From Shewanella khirikhana (GTDB lineage Bacteria > Pseudomonadota > Gammaproteobacteria > Enterobacterales > Shewanellaceae): DNA of 64,000 nucleotides. Shown here piece after piece: positions 8,069-16,353 of the stretch (the first letter of the stretch is position 1; each line of letters starts with the position of its first letter). The notes beneath the pieces are model-generated. The model worked only from the letters and a program-made list of their open reading frames with translations. It ran no database searches and had not been told where the DNA came from. The stretch lies in NCBI RefSeq assembly GCF_003957745.1, contig NZ_CP020373.1, positions 3,457,501 through 3,521,500 of the forward strand, written 5' to 3'. Both the position numbers and the translations under genes were made by a program.

Positions 8069-9991
8069 ATGGACAGCAGCCAAGCACCACTCTCACTCCC
8101 AACTCTGATTGCCGGCCCTATTGTTCGTCACTGTGACCAAAACACCCTGACACTCTGGCTGGTCAGCTCGCGCCCCCTGAACGCCCCCACGCTTACCCTG
8201 AATGGCGAAAATTATCAGCCACATATTGATGAAATCCCTCTGGGTGAAGCGGCCTGGATGTATCTGCTCAGAGTCACTGACGACGAACTGCTGCCCGAAG
8301 GTAAGCGCATCAGCTACGATCTTGTCGAGAGCGACCACAGCCTGCTTGGTGAACTGGATGGTCTGACCTATCCCGGACACGACCTGCCCAATCTTATCCC
8401 GAGCCGAAATATTCATTCGCTGCTCCATGGCAGTTGCCGCAACCCGCACCACCACAGTGGCGATGCCCTGGTGGCCGCCGACACCCTGTTGGCCCAAGCC
8501 AATACAGAACGCCCGGCGCTGCTGATGCTAAGCGGCGATCAGGTTTATATCGACGATATAGCCGGTCCCATGGTGTATGCCATCAAGCAGGTGATTGAAT
8601 TACTGAAACTCCGCCAGGAAGACTTTGTCGGCGCGCCGCTGACTGGCAGTGACGAGATTGATTACACGCCCGCCAACATGTACCAGAGGTACAAAGGGCT
8701 GTTGCCCCACACCCAGTACCCGGCCAAAACCGCGCTGTGGCGCTGGTATATCAATCATCCAATTTTCACCTCTTCCATTGCCGACAACCATCTGGTGAGT
8801 TTTGCCGAAATGTCGGCGCTGTATTTGCTGGTGTGGTCGCCGGAGCTGTGGCAGCTGATTGATATTCCCAAATCACCCCAGGGACTTGGCGGCAAACGCC
8901 TCACCCAGTGGCAAAAGGAGTGGGATCACCTGCTGGCGTTCAGGGCCGGGCTCGCTCAGGTCAGGCGCCTGATGGCCCACCTGCCCACTTACATGATTTT
9001 TGACGACCACGACATTACCGACGACTGGAATCTCACCGCCAAATGGGAAGAGGCAGCCTATGGTCATGCCTTTTCCAAACGTATCATCGGCAATGCCCTG
9101 CTCAGCTACACCCTGTTTCAGGCCATAGGCAATGCGCCGCAAAAGTTTGATGCTGTTATCGCCGACCTTAAGGCGCTGCTGGCGCAGCCGAGGCTAGAGG
9201 CACAGGGCGCGTCCAGCGAGGATACGTCCGCAGACGAGAGTGCATCGATAAGTCAGGATACTTTGATACACAAGTTACTGAGATTTGAGGACTGGCATTT
9301 TCATCTGGACACCAGCCCCAGACTGGTGGTGCTGGACACCCGCACCCGCCGCTGGCGCAGCGAGTCCAATCTCGCCAAGCCGTCGGGCTTGATGGACTGG
9401 GAAGCCCTGATGGACTTTCAGCAGCAGCTGATTGGCCAGGAGAAGGTGATAATCGTCTCGGCTGCGCCCATGTTTGGCGTCAAACTGATTGAAGCTGTGC
9501 AGCGCACCGCGACTCTGCTCGGCGGCTCATTGTTGGTGGATGCCGAAAACTGGATGGCGCATCCCGGTGCCGCCGGCGCCCTGCTGTCGATGTTTATGCA
9601 CCGTAAAACCCCGCAGGAGTTCATTATTCTCTCGGGGGACGTGCACTATTCCTTTGCTTACGATGTGCGTATTCGTTTCCGTCACGCCAGCCCCAATATT
9701 TACCAAATCACCTCCAGCGGCATTAAGAATCAGTTTCCTGAAAAACTGCTGCCCTGGTTCGATAAACTCAATGGCTGGCTCTATGGTTATTTCTCGCCGC
9801 TGAACCTGTTCACCAAGCGGAAACGTATGCTCATTCGAGGCCGCAGGCCCAATGGCGAACGCAGTAAACGGCTGGTCAATCAAAGCGGCATTGGTTTGGT
9901 GCATCTGTCAGATTCAGGCGCTCCCAGCCGTATCGCGGTGCTGCATGCCGACATGAGCGAGACCGAGTTCCTGCCGCCTCGTGAGCACTGA
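8069..9991 (+). CDS. PhoD-like metallophosphatase
   Basis: A 640-residue protein of the PhoD-like alkaline phosphatase/phosphodiesterase family. Metal-ligand motifs are visible in order: HGSCRNP, LMLSGDQVYIDD, IFDDHDITDDWN, and near the C-terminus ILSGDVHYSF. No signal peptide or Tat motif is seen (it starts MDSSQAPLSLPTLI), so a cytoplasmic location is likely, unlike classical secreted PhoD. Residues about 375-400 form an acidic, Ser-rich insert. The gene is single, convergent with a small membrane-anchored protein and closed by a strong terminator. The ribosome-binding site is weak (CGAGG). The true phosphoester substrate is unknown. Confidence 0.82.
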   Translation: MDSSQAPLSLPTLIAGPIVRHCDQNTLTLWLVSSRPLNAPTLTLNGENYQPHIDEIPLGEAAWMYLLRVTDDELLPEGKRISYDLVESDHSLLGELDGLTYPGHDLPNLIPSRNIHSLLHGSCRNPHHHSGDALVAADTLLAQANTERPALLMLSGDQVYIDDIAGPMVYAIKQVIELLKLRQEDFVGAPLTGSDEIDYTPANMYQRYKGLLPHTQYPAKTALWRWYINHPIFTSSIADNHLVSFAEMSALYLLVWSPELWQLIDIPKSPQGLGGKRLTQWQKEWDHLLAFRAGLAQVRRLMAHLPTYMIFDDHDITDDWNLTAKWEEAAYGHAFSKRIIGNALLSYTLFQAIGNAPQKFDAVIADLKALLAQPRLEAQGASSEDTSADESASISQDTLIHKLLRFEDWHFHLDTSPRLVVLDTRTRRWRSESNLAKPSGLMDWEALMDFQQQLIGQEKVIIVSAAPMFGVKLIEAVQRTATLLGGSLLVDAENWMAHPGAAGALLSMFMHRKTPQEFIILSGDVHYSFAYDVRIRFRHASPNIYQITSSGIKNQFPEKLLPWFDKLNGWLYGYFSPLNLFTKRKRMLIRGRRPNGERSKRLVNQSGIGLVHLSDSGAPSRIAVLHADMSETEFLPPREH

Positions 9992-10032
9992 CAAGACCGC
10001 CTTAACGCTCTGAAGTAGGTGATGGTTCAATG

Positions 10033-10059
10033 AAAAAGCCCTGCAATGCAGGGCTTTTT
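10033..10059. terminator. Bidirectional terminator
   Basis: AAAAAGCCCTGC-AAT-GCAGGGCTTTTT hairpin between the convergent PhoD-like gene and the small anchored protein. Confidence 0.9.
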
Positions 10060-10073
10060 GCGGCCAATTGGGC

Positions 10074-10487
10074 TTACGCCTTTGGCGGAGGTGGCAGGCT
10101 CACGGGCGTGGATGAAGCGCCGCTGCCGGGGGCCGGAGTGCGCTTCATTGGCTCTGCCCCGGCAGGGGGCGGCAGGGGCGCGTCCGGCGATGGGATACCA
10201 GAGCTCTGGACCTCTGCGGCGATATTCTCTGTGGTGTCTGAAGCCATCTTCTGCGCTGCCTCTACTGCAGCCTTTGGTTCTGACTGTACAGCCAGCTGTG
10301 CGGTATCGGTTGTTGCAGTAGACGGCGCTGCCCCTGTTTCAGTTCCTGACGCTTGGGCTTTGATGGCTTCGGTTGTCGGCAGCGGCTCAGAAGCTGCTGG
10401 CGCCTTATCGGCTCCGCCCAGCTGCCAAACCGCCAGCCCCAATAAAGTTGCGGCTGCCAGTGCCAGTATCAGCTGTGTGCTTTTCAT
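10074..10487 (-). CDS. Small membrane-anchored Ala/Pro-rich protein, function unknown
   Basis: A 137-residue protein I do not recognise. One N-terminal hydrophobic segment (MKSTQLILALAAATLLGLAVWQ) acts as signal or anchor. The rest is low-complexity, rich in Ala, Pro, Thr, Glu and Ser, ending in PPPAGAEPMKRTPAPGSGAS and a Pro-rich tail, so a disordered periplasmic region is likely. I prefer ATG 10487 (GGGGAAG just upstream) over ATG 10499. It lies downstream of the HlyD/glycosyltransferase operon on the same strand, about 100 bp away, and might be co-transcribed. Confidence 0.55.
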   Translation of the reverse strand: MKSTQLILALAAATLLGLAVWQLGGADKAPAASEPLPTTEAIKAQASGTETGAAPSTATTDTAQLAVQSEPKAAVEAAQKMASDTTENIAAEVQSSGIPSPDAPLPPPAGAEPMKRTPAPGSGASSTPVSLPPPPKA

Positions 10488-10584
10488 TATCTTCCCCATC
10501 TGCTGTTTCTGTTTGTTGTTTCTATTCGCTCAGGGAAGCTTACGGGCACTGGCACACTTTATCAATGGATATTGTATTCAAAAC

Positions 10585-11634
10585 TTAAAAACGGTCGAAA
10601 CTCACTTCAACCGGTACCCCTTCCACCGCCAGTGGCAGGGCATCGTCAGGAGTCAGCGTGACCTTGAGCACCGGTTTTTCACCGTCGAACGGGCCAGACA
10701 ACTGCTTGGGCAGCTTACTTACCAGCTCGGTGGGTTCTTCCACCCGGCCACGGAAACTGTCGCCGTTGGGCAGCCGAATACTGGCTTCCTGCCCCAGGCC
10801 TGCGTAGTCGAGGTATTTGGGGTCAAGGTAAGTCACCACCACAGGATTAGCGCGGCCAGAGAGCCACAGCAGCGGCCGCTCCAATGCCAACTGCTCACCC
10901 ACCTGCACCTGAATATCGGCCACCCGCGCATCGTAAGGCGCACGAATGGTGAGCTGCTCCCGCAACGCTTTAAGACGCGACAGCTCCAGCTCCATCCGTT
11001 GACGGCTTTGGGTAACCACCCCTGCCTGGCGGGATTCCTGCTGACGCTGCTGCTCCATAATAAGCTCGGCCCTGGCCTGCTCCAGCGCCATTTTGGCCGA
11101 TGTGTGCGCCTGCATCACGGCCGCCATGTCGGCGGTCGGCACCACGCCTTTGGCGCGAAACTTCTCAAACTGGGCCAGCAATTCGTCCTGACGCTTCACC
11201 CCTTCATCGGCGACGCGGATTTTTTCGCTGAGCTGACTGCTTATCTCGGCGCCAAGGTCACGAAACTGCTGCATCTGCGCCAGTTGCCGCTCCAGCCCCT
11301 GAATCTGCGCGTCCAGCGCCGGGTCTTTCAGCACCAGCAGTGGCTGACCTGCACTCACGGCATCGCCACGCTTTTGGTATACCGCGTTGACCATGCCCGC
11401 AGCCGGAGAGCGCATCTCCAGCGGCTCGCTGGTAACAATGCCGGGGGCCAGCACAAACAGCCATGGCTTCAACAAAAACCACAGCACCAACAGCACTGGG
11501 GTGATCACCAACGCCAGCAGCAAATACCAACGGCCACGATAGCCACCACGCTTGGGCTTGTCGTAATTCACCTTAACGCCGGACTCCTGGGTAGGCGCCT
11601 GCGCCTTGTCCGACGGACTGTAACTCACCTTCAC
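10585..11634 (-). CDS. HlyD-family membrane fusion-like protein, polysaccharide export operon
   Basis: A 349-residue periplasmic-adaptor-like protein. A short basic cytoplasmic tail is followed by one TM helix at about residues 36-60, a lipoyl-like half (SPAAGMVNAVYQKRGDAVSAG), a long alpha-helical hairpin rich in Gln/Glu/Arg and the second barrel half (TIRAPYDARVADIQVQVGE). It starts with GTG immediately after the TAA of the upstream glycosyltransferase gene, so translational coupling is likely. HlyD-type proteins beside a processive GT2, as in Alg44-like arrangements, usually help polymer move through the periplasm. No ABC or MFS partner is next to it, which supports pairing with the glycosyltransferase. 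Function is inference. Confidence 0.78.
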   Translation of the reverse strand: MKVSYSPSDKAQAPTQESGVKVNYDKPKRGGYRGRWYLLLALVITPVLLVLWFLLKPWLFVLAPGIVTSEPLEMRSPAAGMVNAVYQKRGDAVSAGQPLLVLKDPALDAQIQGLERQLAQMQQFRDLGAEISSQLSEKIRVADEGVKRQDELLAQFEKFRAKGVVPTADMAAVMQAHTSAKMALEQARAELIMEQQRQQESRQAGVVTQSRQRMELELSRLKALREQLTIRAPYDARVADIQVQVGEQLALERPLLWLSGRANPVVVTYLDPKYLDYAGLGQEASIRLPNGDSFRGRVEEPTELVSKLPKQLSGPFDGEKPVLKVTLTPDDALPLAVEGVPVEVSFDRF

Positions 11635-12963
11635 TTAAAATCTTCTCCCGCGCTTCATCACCCACCAGGGCGCCATGGAACTCTCCTCATGGGAGCGGCG
11701 CACCACTTCGTTGAGAAGCGCAAATGCACATACAAGCCGCATAAACAGGGCATAAAAGGGGTACACGGGCAACCACACGGCCAGCTTCCAATCCTGGGAA
11801 GGCCGCTCCGAAATTGCCAGCAACACCAACAAATAGAAAAACACCAAAAAGCCCAGATAGAACACGTAAATCGTCATGGCTATCGAGGTCAAAAACTGCC
11901 AGGGATAGGCGAGCATCAGCCCCACCCCGTAGATCACTATCACAAAGGGCATCAGTACATTTTGCAGGAAGCCGTACAGTAATGTGAATAAAAATGTACC
12001 TGTGCCCAAGAGTTTAGGGGTAAAAGCAGGCCAATGCTTACGGAAATACAGAAACAACAGGTCGCCGTCCCAGCGCAATCGCTGCAGTACCAGGGTTTTC
12101 AGATCCGGCGGCGCGTCTGTGTGGCCAATGGCCAGGGTCGCAAAGGGAATATGCCACTCGGGGTGGCGGGCAAAGTATTGTTTGAAGCGCAGGGTCAAAT
12201 CCAGGTCTTCCGCGGTATGGGTATCCCAGCCGCCAATCTGGATCAGCAGTTCGCGCCTGAACGCCCCGAACGCACCCGAGACATTGTTAAGCAGATTCCA
12301 CTGACCAAGACCGGTTTTACCGCCCTGCATCGAAATCAGGTATTCGATGGCCTGCATGCGGGTCCAGAAGCTGTCTTTGACGTTACGCACCCGCAGCGCG
12401 CCGCCCACGGCGGGCACGTTGGGGTCTTCAAAATAGGGCACTATGGTCGACACCATGTCGTTATCAAACGAGGTATCGGCATCGGCGTTGAGCACCAGCT
12501 CACCTGTGGCAACACTCAGCCCGGCATTGAGGGTTGAAACCCTTCCGCCCCGTTGCCACTTGGGCAGCACTATCACGTTGCGCCCCGGCCGCGACAGCTC
12601 CCGGCTGGCCTTCATCGCCACCTGATAGGAGTGGTCGTTTTGCACCGCGCCGTCCACCACGGCGATGATTTCCATCTCGCCGTCATAAATCTGCTCCACA
12701 AAGGACTCTATGGTCGAGCGCACCGCCTCGCCTTCGGCGTAACAGGTGATAACGCAGGACACCTTCGGCAAGTAGGACGACACCTTGGGCGGCTGCATAT
12801 ATTGCTGATAATAAAAGCGTAAAATGCCCAGCACCACCATCAGCATCAAGGGCAGTTCATAGCAGAGGATCAGCGGAACCAGATACACCAAAAAGCTGCG
12901 GTGGGTGCCCAGCTGATGCCAGACATCCGCCAGAATGTACTCAATGGTATGCAACTCACTCAT
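11635..12963 (-). CDS. Processive family-2 glycosyltransferase, membrane-bound (PgaC/BcsA-like)
   Basis: A 442-residue inner-membrane synthase. Two hydrophobic segments lie before residue 55, then a GT-A domain with VVDG (Asp 104), DAD (161-163), TAED (251-254) and QRLRW (294-298), the D,D,D,QxxRW signature of processive GT2 enzymes such as PgaC, HasA and BcsA, followed by C-terminal TM helices. It has no PilZ domain. ATG 12963 overlaps the upstream TGA by one base (TGATG), pointing to translational coupling; an upstream start at 13002 is less likely. It is the middle gene of an operon with a zinc-ribbon/GGDEF-like protein and an HlyD protein. The polymer made is unknown; a beta-linked exopolysaccharide is a reasonable inference. 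Confidence 0.85.
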   Translation of the reverse strand: MSELHTIEYILADVWHQLGTHRSFLVYLVPLILCYELPLMLMVVLGILRFYYQQYMQPPKVSSYLPKVSCVITCYAEGEAVRSTIESFVEQIYDGEMEIIAVVDGAVQNDHSYQVAMKASRELSRPGRNVIVLPKWQRGGRVSTLNAGLSVATGELVLNADADTSFDNDMVSTIVPYFEDPNVPAVGGALRVRNVKDSFWTRMQAIEYLISMQGGKTGLGQWNLLNNVSGAFGAFRRELLIQIGGWDTHTAEDLDLTLRFKQYFARHPEWHIPFATLAIGHTDAPPDLKTLVLQRLRWDGDLLFLYFRKHWPAFTPKLLGTGTFLFTLLYGFLQNVLMPFVIVIYGVGLMLAYPWQFLTSIAMTIYVFYLGFLVFFYLLVLLAISERPSQDWKLAVWLPVYPFYALFMRLVCAFALLNEVVRRSHEESSMAPWWVMKRGRRF

Positions 12964-14348
12964 CAAAGCTGCGGCGCCCCGGCAAGCGCCTGTGCCAGCC
13001 ACTCATCGATGGCTGGGCCAGTCTCAGCAGGCAGCGACAGCGCCCGCAGACGGACTTCGATGCGGCTGCCTTCCTGCAACTCTTCCATTTCTCTGAGTTT
13101 ATCGGCCACAACCTGAACGTGGGACACCTCGGTATAAGGCAAAAACAGCAGCAACCCCTGGGCGGTGTAATTGCTGCAGGCATCGGTGACGCGAATAAGC
13201 CCCTTGAGCCGCTCCATCATGGCATCCAATCGGGCAAAGCCACGGGTTTCGCCTTCGGCCTTGAGAAAGGCGTCCAGATTCAGCATCTCAATCGACATCA
13301 GCGAATGATGGTGACCATGGCGCTGTGCCAGTTGATTCTGCCAGTTAACCAGCCACAGAAACTGGCCCTGACTCATGCGCTCGCCGGGCACCATCTGAAA
13401 CAGGTTTTGCAGCGCCCCCTGACGCACCAGCGCACGACCGGCGGGGGTCAGGCGGAAGCTGTGAATGTTACGTACCTTGAGCCTGTCGAGTCCGGATGGG
13501 GTCGAGCAGTGTAGGCAGTGGGCTTCAACGCTTGCCTCCACAAACAGGTGATCGCAGCTGTTACAGCCCTGATTTTCAATGGGACGATCGTAGTCTACCC
13601 CTATGTGCCTGAGCTGAGTCAGACAATTGGGGCAACCCAGATTGCCGCTGCGCAGAAAGTCTTCCTTGGCCCCCACATGGCCGCAGTTGAAACAATGCAG
13701 ACTGCTGCGATGCTCGATATCGAGACTGCGACAACGGGGGCAAACGTCGATGTAATTCAGGTGGCCCGAGTAGCAGTGCGGGCAATAGCGGGTGCGGTTG
13801 TAGAGGCGCTTGGGTTCAATCCAGCCCTTTTGCTTGAGACTGTTAAGCCAGGCAAAGACCTCCTGGCTGTCCATGCCCCAGGCTCTCAGCAGCGGGTAAT
13901 CGTAGAGCTCGGGCCGTGACGGCACCGCGTGGGGCGCCAGTGCCGAGTCGGTCAGCCACAGCCAGCACAGCAGCTTGAATTCAGGGTCATCGCCATGGGC
14001 CAGGCGCATTTGTTCGAGGCGCTGCTCATGCTCGGTGCAGTGTTCTCTGAATTGGGAGTCAAAGACACCGTTGGCCAAAAACGGCGACAGCGCGCTTTCG
14101 TGCAGCACAAAAATAAGCGACAGCGCTGTGGCACTGTTGCCACGCAAAAGCCGCAGCGCCGCATCCTGCTCTTCAGCCGGCAACGCCAGCACTATCATGG
14201 TGCTGTTGTTGCCCTGACGGCTTGCCTCGTCGGCACAGGAGAGTTCTGAAAACCAGGGGTGCCATGGCTGAGGTTCGCGGGGGCCAATCCAGATAGCATG
14301 GCCGTGGGGCAGCTCACTCGGCGCTGATGTGATGGTTGCAATAGACAT
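12963..14348 (-). CDS. Six-CxxC zinc-ribbon protein with degenerate GGDEF-like C-terminal domain
   Basis: A 461-residue cytoplasmic protein without TM segments. Residues about 185-285 hold six CxxC knuckles: Cys 189/192, 203/206, 219/222, 239/242, 262/265 and 278/281, enough for three zinc ribbons or rubredoxin-like sites. The N-terminal 180 residues resemble a degenerate sensory or receiver-like domain (LIFVLHESALSPFLANG) plus a small helical part. Residues about 335-440 have the spacing of a GGDEF domain (MSIEMLNLDAFLKAEGETRG, then IRVTDACSNYTAQGLLLFLP), but the GG[D/E]EF loop is replaced by YTAQG, so cyclase activity is not expected. The layout recalls the TackOD1-type metal-binding output domain, though I cannot confirm that. 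It heads the operon with the GT2 and HlyD genes, which suggests control of polysaccharide synthesis by metal or redox state. Confidence 0.75.
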   Translation of the reverse strand: MSIATITSAPSELPHGHAIWIGPREPQPWHPWFSELSCADEASRQGNNSTMIVLALPAEEQDAALRLLRGNSATALSLIFVLHESALSPFLANGVFDSQFREHCTEHEQRLEQMRLAHGDDPEFKLLCWLWLTDSALAPHAVPSRPELYDYPLLRAWGMDSQEVFAWLNSLKQKGWIEPKRLYNRTRYCPHCYSGHLNYIDVCPRCRSLDIEHRSSLHCFNCGHVGAKEDFLRSGNLGCPNCLTQLRHIGVDYDRPIENQGCNSCDHLFVEASVEAHCLHCSTPSGLDRLKVRNIHSFRLTPAGRALVRQGALQNLFQMVPGERMSQGQFLWLVNWQNQLAQRHGHHHSLMSIEMLNLDAFLKAEGETRGFARLDAMMERLKGLIRVTDACSNYTAQGLLLFLPYTEVSHVQVVADKLREMEELQEGSRIEVRLRALSLPAETGPAIDEWLAQALAGAPQL

Positions 14349-14637
14349 AGTTGGATACCAAAGAAATGATGTCAGCCGTCAACCGAAATCAAACACCTTG
14401 ATATTGCGTGGGGAAAATCCATTTCCTAAGCCGGACAACGACGGGAATTAACAGCCAGCCTACACCGTGTAAAATGTTACGTCTAGTTACAATATTAGCA
14501 CAATGTTCTGTAAGAAAAGGATTTAATGCCTGATTAACAAAAGGGCTTCCCACCCGCCATGGAGTTAGCCAAAGCCCATTCACAACCGGCAACAGCAGTA
14601 ACATTGTGTAACTGAGCGAAAACAGACGAATATGCTG
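14349..14637. other. Non-coding spacer, 289 bp
   Basis: An AT-richer spacer between the start of the zinc-ribbon operon and the end of the pseudouridine synthase gene. It must contain the operon promoter (minus strand). Short TTACA...TGTAA inverted motifs lie near 14485-14515. I find no convincing gene in it. Confidence 0.5.
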
Positions 14638-15567
14638 TCAGGCAAATTCACCGGCAAAACCGTTGCAACCCATATCGATAGCTTCGCCGCTGAGCGGATC
14701 GGTAAAGCGCAGCCGCTTGGCCACCAGCTTGAGTGGGCGGTCAAAATTGTCTGCCGATTTGGGCATCAGCTGTGGATAGAAGCGATCGTTTTCCAGCGGC
14801 ATTCCCAGGCTCTGCATATGTACCCGCAGTTGATGGGTTTTGCCGGTGATGGGGCTGAGTTCGAACAAACCGCGATCGCCCTGATGTTTGAGCAGTGAAA
14901 TCTCAGAATGGCTATTGGCCTCACCCGCCACCACCCGCATCAAAAACGACGGCTCAGCCTCGGCCATACGGTTTTTCACGGTCCAGTGTTTGGGTAATTC
15001 GAGCCCTTCGTCCAGGCTCGCCATCAGCTCGGGGGTCAGTCTGGCAACGGCCTCATAGTCTTTGCGAATACGGCCGCTTAAAAACAGCTCGTGATAACAG
15101 TGGCGGGTATCGGGATTCAGGCTCATCAGCATCACCCCGGCGGTCTCGCGGTCGAGCCTGTGGGCAGGGGAGACGGTATCTATGCCGGTGGCAATCCGCA
15201 GCCGGTGCACCAAACATTCGTTGACATAATTGCCAGAAGGCGTGACCGGCAGAAAATGCGGCTTGAACACCAGCATCATGTGGTCGTTGCGATAAAGGAT
15301 CTGTTCCTGAAACGGAATGCGGGTTTCGGCCACCACTTCACGGTAGTAATACACCCGAGCCGTAGCACGGTAAGGGGTTTGCAAATCAATCGGACTGCCA
15401 TCCTGCCAATGCACCTTGCCGTCCAGAATACGGGCACGCCAAACGTCTGCGCCAATACGGGCAAAATGGCTGCACAGAAACTCGAATACAGTGGAAGCTG
15501 TGTGGTCCCTTGGCAGCACCACATAGGAAGGCTGAGCGGCACGGGCGCCACTGGCGTTATCAGTCAC
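14638..15567 (-). CDS. RluA-family RNA pseudouridine synthase
   Basis: A 309-residue enzyme that isomerises uridine to pseudouridine in RNA. The catalytic motif PAHRLDRETAGVML (Asp in HRLDR) is intact, and downstream SPITGKTHQLRVHMQSLG matches the conserved KTHQLRVH region of RluA-family members. The N-terminal 80 residues look like a small degenerate S4-type region. The start is GTG 15567, with AAAGGG about nine bases upstream. Which RNA and position it modifies cannot be told; it is closer to the RluA/YqcB branch than to RsuA. Confidence 0.85.
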   Translation of the reverse strand: MTDNASGARAAQPSYVVLPRDHTASTVFEFLCSHFARIGADVWRARILDGKVHWQDGSPIDLQTPYRATARVYYYREVVAETRIPFQEQILYRNDHMMLVFKPHFLPVTPSGNYVNECLVHRLRIATGIDTVSPAHRLDRETAGVMLMSLNPDTRHCYHELFLSGRIRKDYEAVARLTPELMASLDEGLELPKHWTVKNRMAEAEPSFLMRVVAGEANSHSEISLLKHQGDRGLFELSPITGKTHQLRVHMQSLGMPLENDRFYPQLMPKSADNFDRPLKLVAKRLRFTDPLSGEAIDMGCNGFAGEFA

Positions 15568-15612
15568 GTGAAAAACCCTTTGGGAACGGGGCGCTCAGTG
15601 TAATTGCAAAGA

Positions 15613-15638
15613 CAGGGCGGGGCAAACGCCCCGCCCTG
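15613..15638 (-). terminator. Terminator after the Lon-N-domain gene
   Basis: Perfect 11-bp GC-rich stem (15613-15623 / 15628-15638, loop AAAC) just after the stop codon. The minus strand continues TCTTTGCAATT, a weak T tract. Confidence 0.6.
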
Positions 15639-15644
15639 ACCGGC

Positions 15645-16220
15645 TTAACCCGCGTGGGATTTGATGAGTTTGAGCACAAAATCCATCGCCTTGTGACAGT
15701 CAGGCTGATTGGCAAGTTTGAACTTGTCCTGACTGTACATGGGCAACACCTCCAGCCAACGTTGGCTGACCCAGGCAGCATCTTCCAGGTGTACATCGCT
15801 GTAAAGACCAAAGAGGTCGGGATTCACCTGATAAAATTGCTCCAGAGCGGCGCTGATGATTTCGAACTCGCCGTCGATAGGCTCTTTTTCCCAGTTATGA
15901 CACGGCCGACCCTGCACCTTCCACAACAGGTCTTTCTCCTGATGGGCAGAGAGGATTTCAATCCGCTGACGCCCCTCAACAATGATACTGAGGGAATCGT
16001 CCTCTAACTGGTTAAAGTCTATGATCTCGCATTGTGTCGCTTCAGGGTAGCAAGGTGGATGACCATTGGCCTTGTGCATTGCGAAGGCCAGCGGGTAATA
16101 ACCCTTGTATACCTCGGCAACCATACGCAAATAGCGCGGCTCAACAATCCTCAACTCAAGCCGTCCATCTGGCAACAGTAGGGCGTCGTGGATCAGTAAC
16201 GCCATTTCCTGTGATTGCAT
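15645..16220 (-). CDS. Lon substrate-binding (LON_N) domain protein
   Basis: A 191-residue stand-alone LON_N-domain protein (ALLIHDALLLPDGRLELRIV, then EPRYLRMVAEV). It has no ATPase or Ser-Lys protease part. Such proteins are common in Gammaproteobacteria and their role is not settled; binding of unfolded protein is the usual guess. ATG 16220 is chosen because GCAGGAGG stands seven bases upstream; an upstream in-frame start would encode that ribosome-binding site. It is followed at once by a strong hairpin and appears monocistronic. Confidence 0.83.
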   Translation of the reverse strand: MQSQEMALLIHDALLLPDGRLELRIVEPRYLRMVAEVYKGYYPLAFAMHKANGHPPCYPEATQCEIIDFNQLEDDSLSIIVEGRQRIEILSAHQEKDLLWKVQGRPCHNWEKEPIDGEFEIISAALEQFYQVNPDLFGLYSDVHLEDAAWVSQRWLEVLPMYSQDKFKLANQPDCHKAMDFVLKLIKSHAG

Positions 16221-16353
16221 GGTAACCTCCTGCAACAATCTGCGGAGTAGAACTCACGAACTGATCAAATTTTAGCAGGTTCGCAGCACACAAACCCCAT
16301 GAACAAAAATTAATCAGTCTCAAGCATTAGACCAGCAAACAGAATACTTTGTT

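Noticed and set aside
10030..11982. A 650-codon open frame on the plus strand opposite the HlyD/GT2 operon
   Set aside because: Its product has no recognisable domain, is rich in His/Gln/Arg and matches the antisense of strong minus-strand genes.
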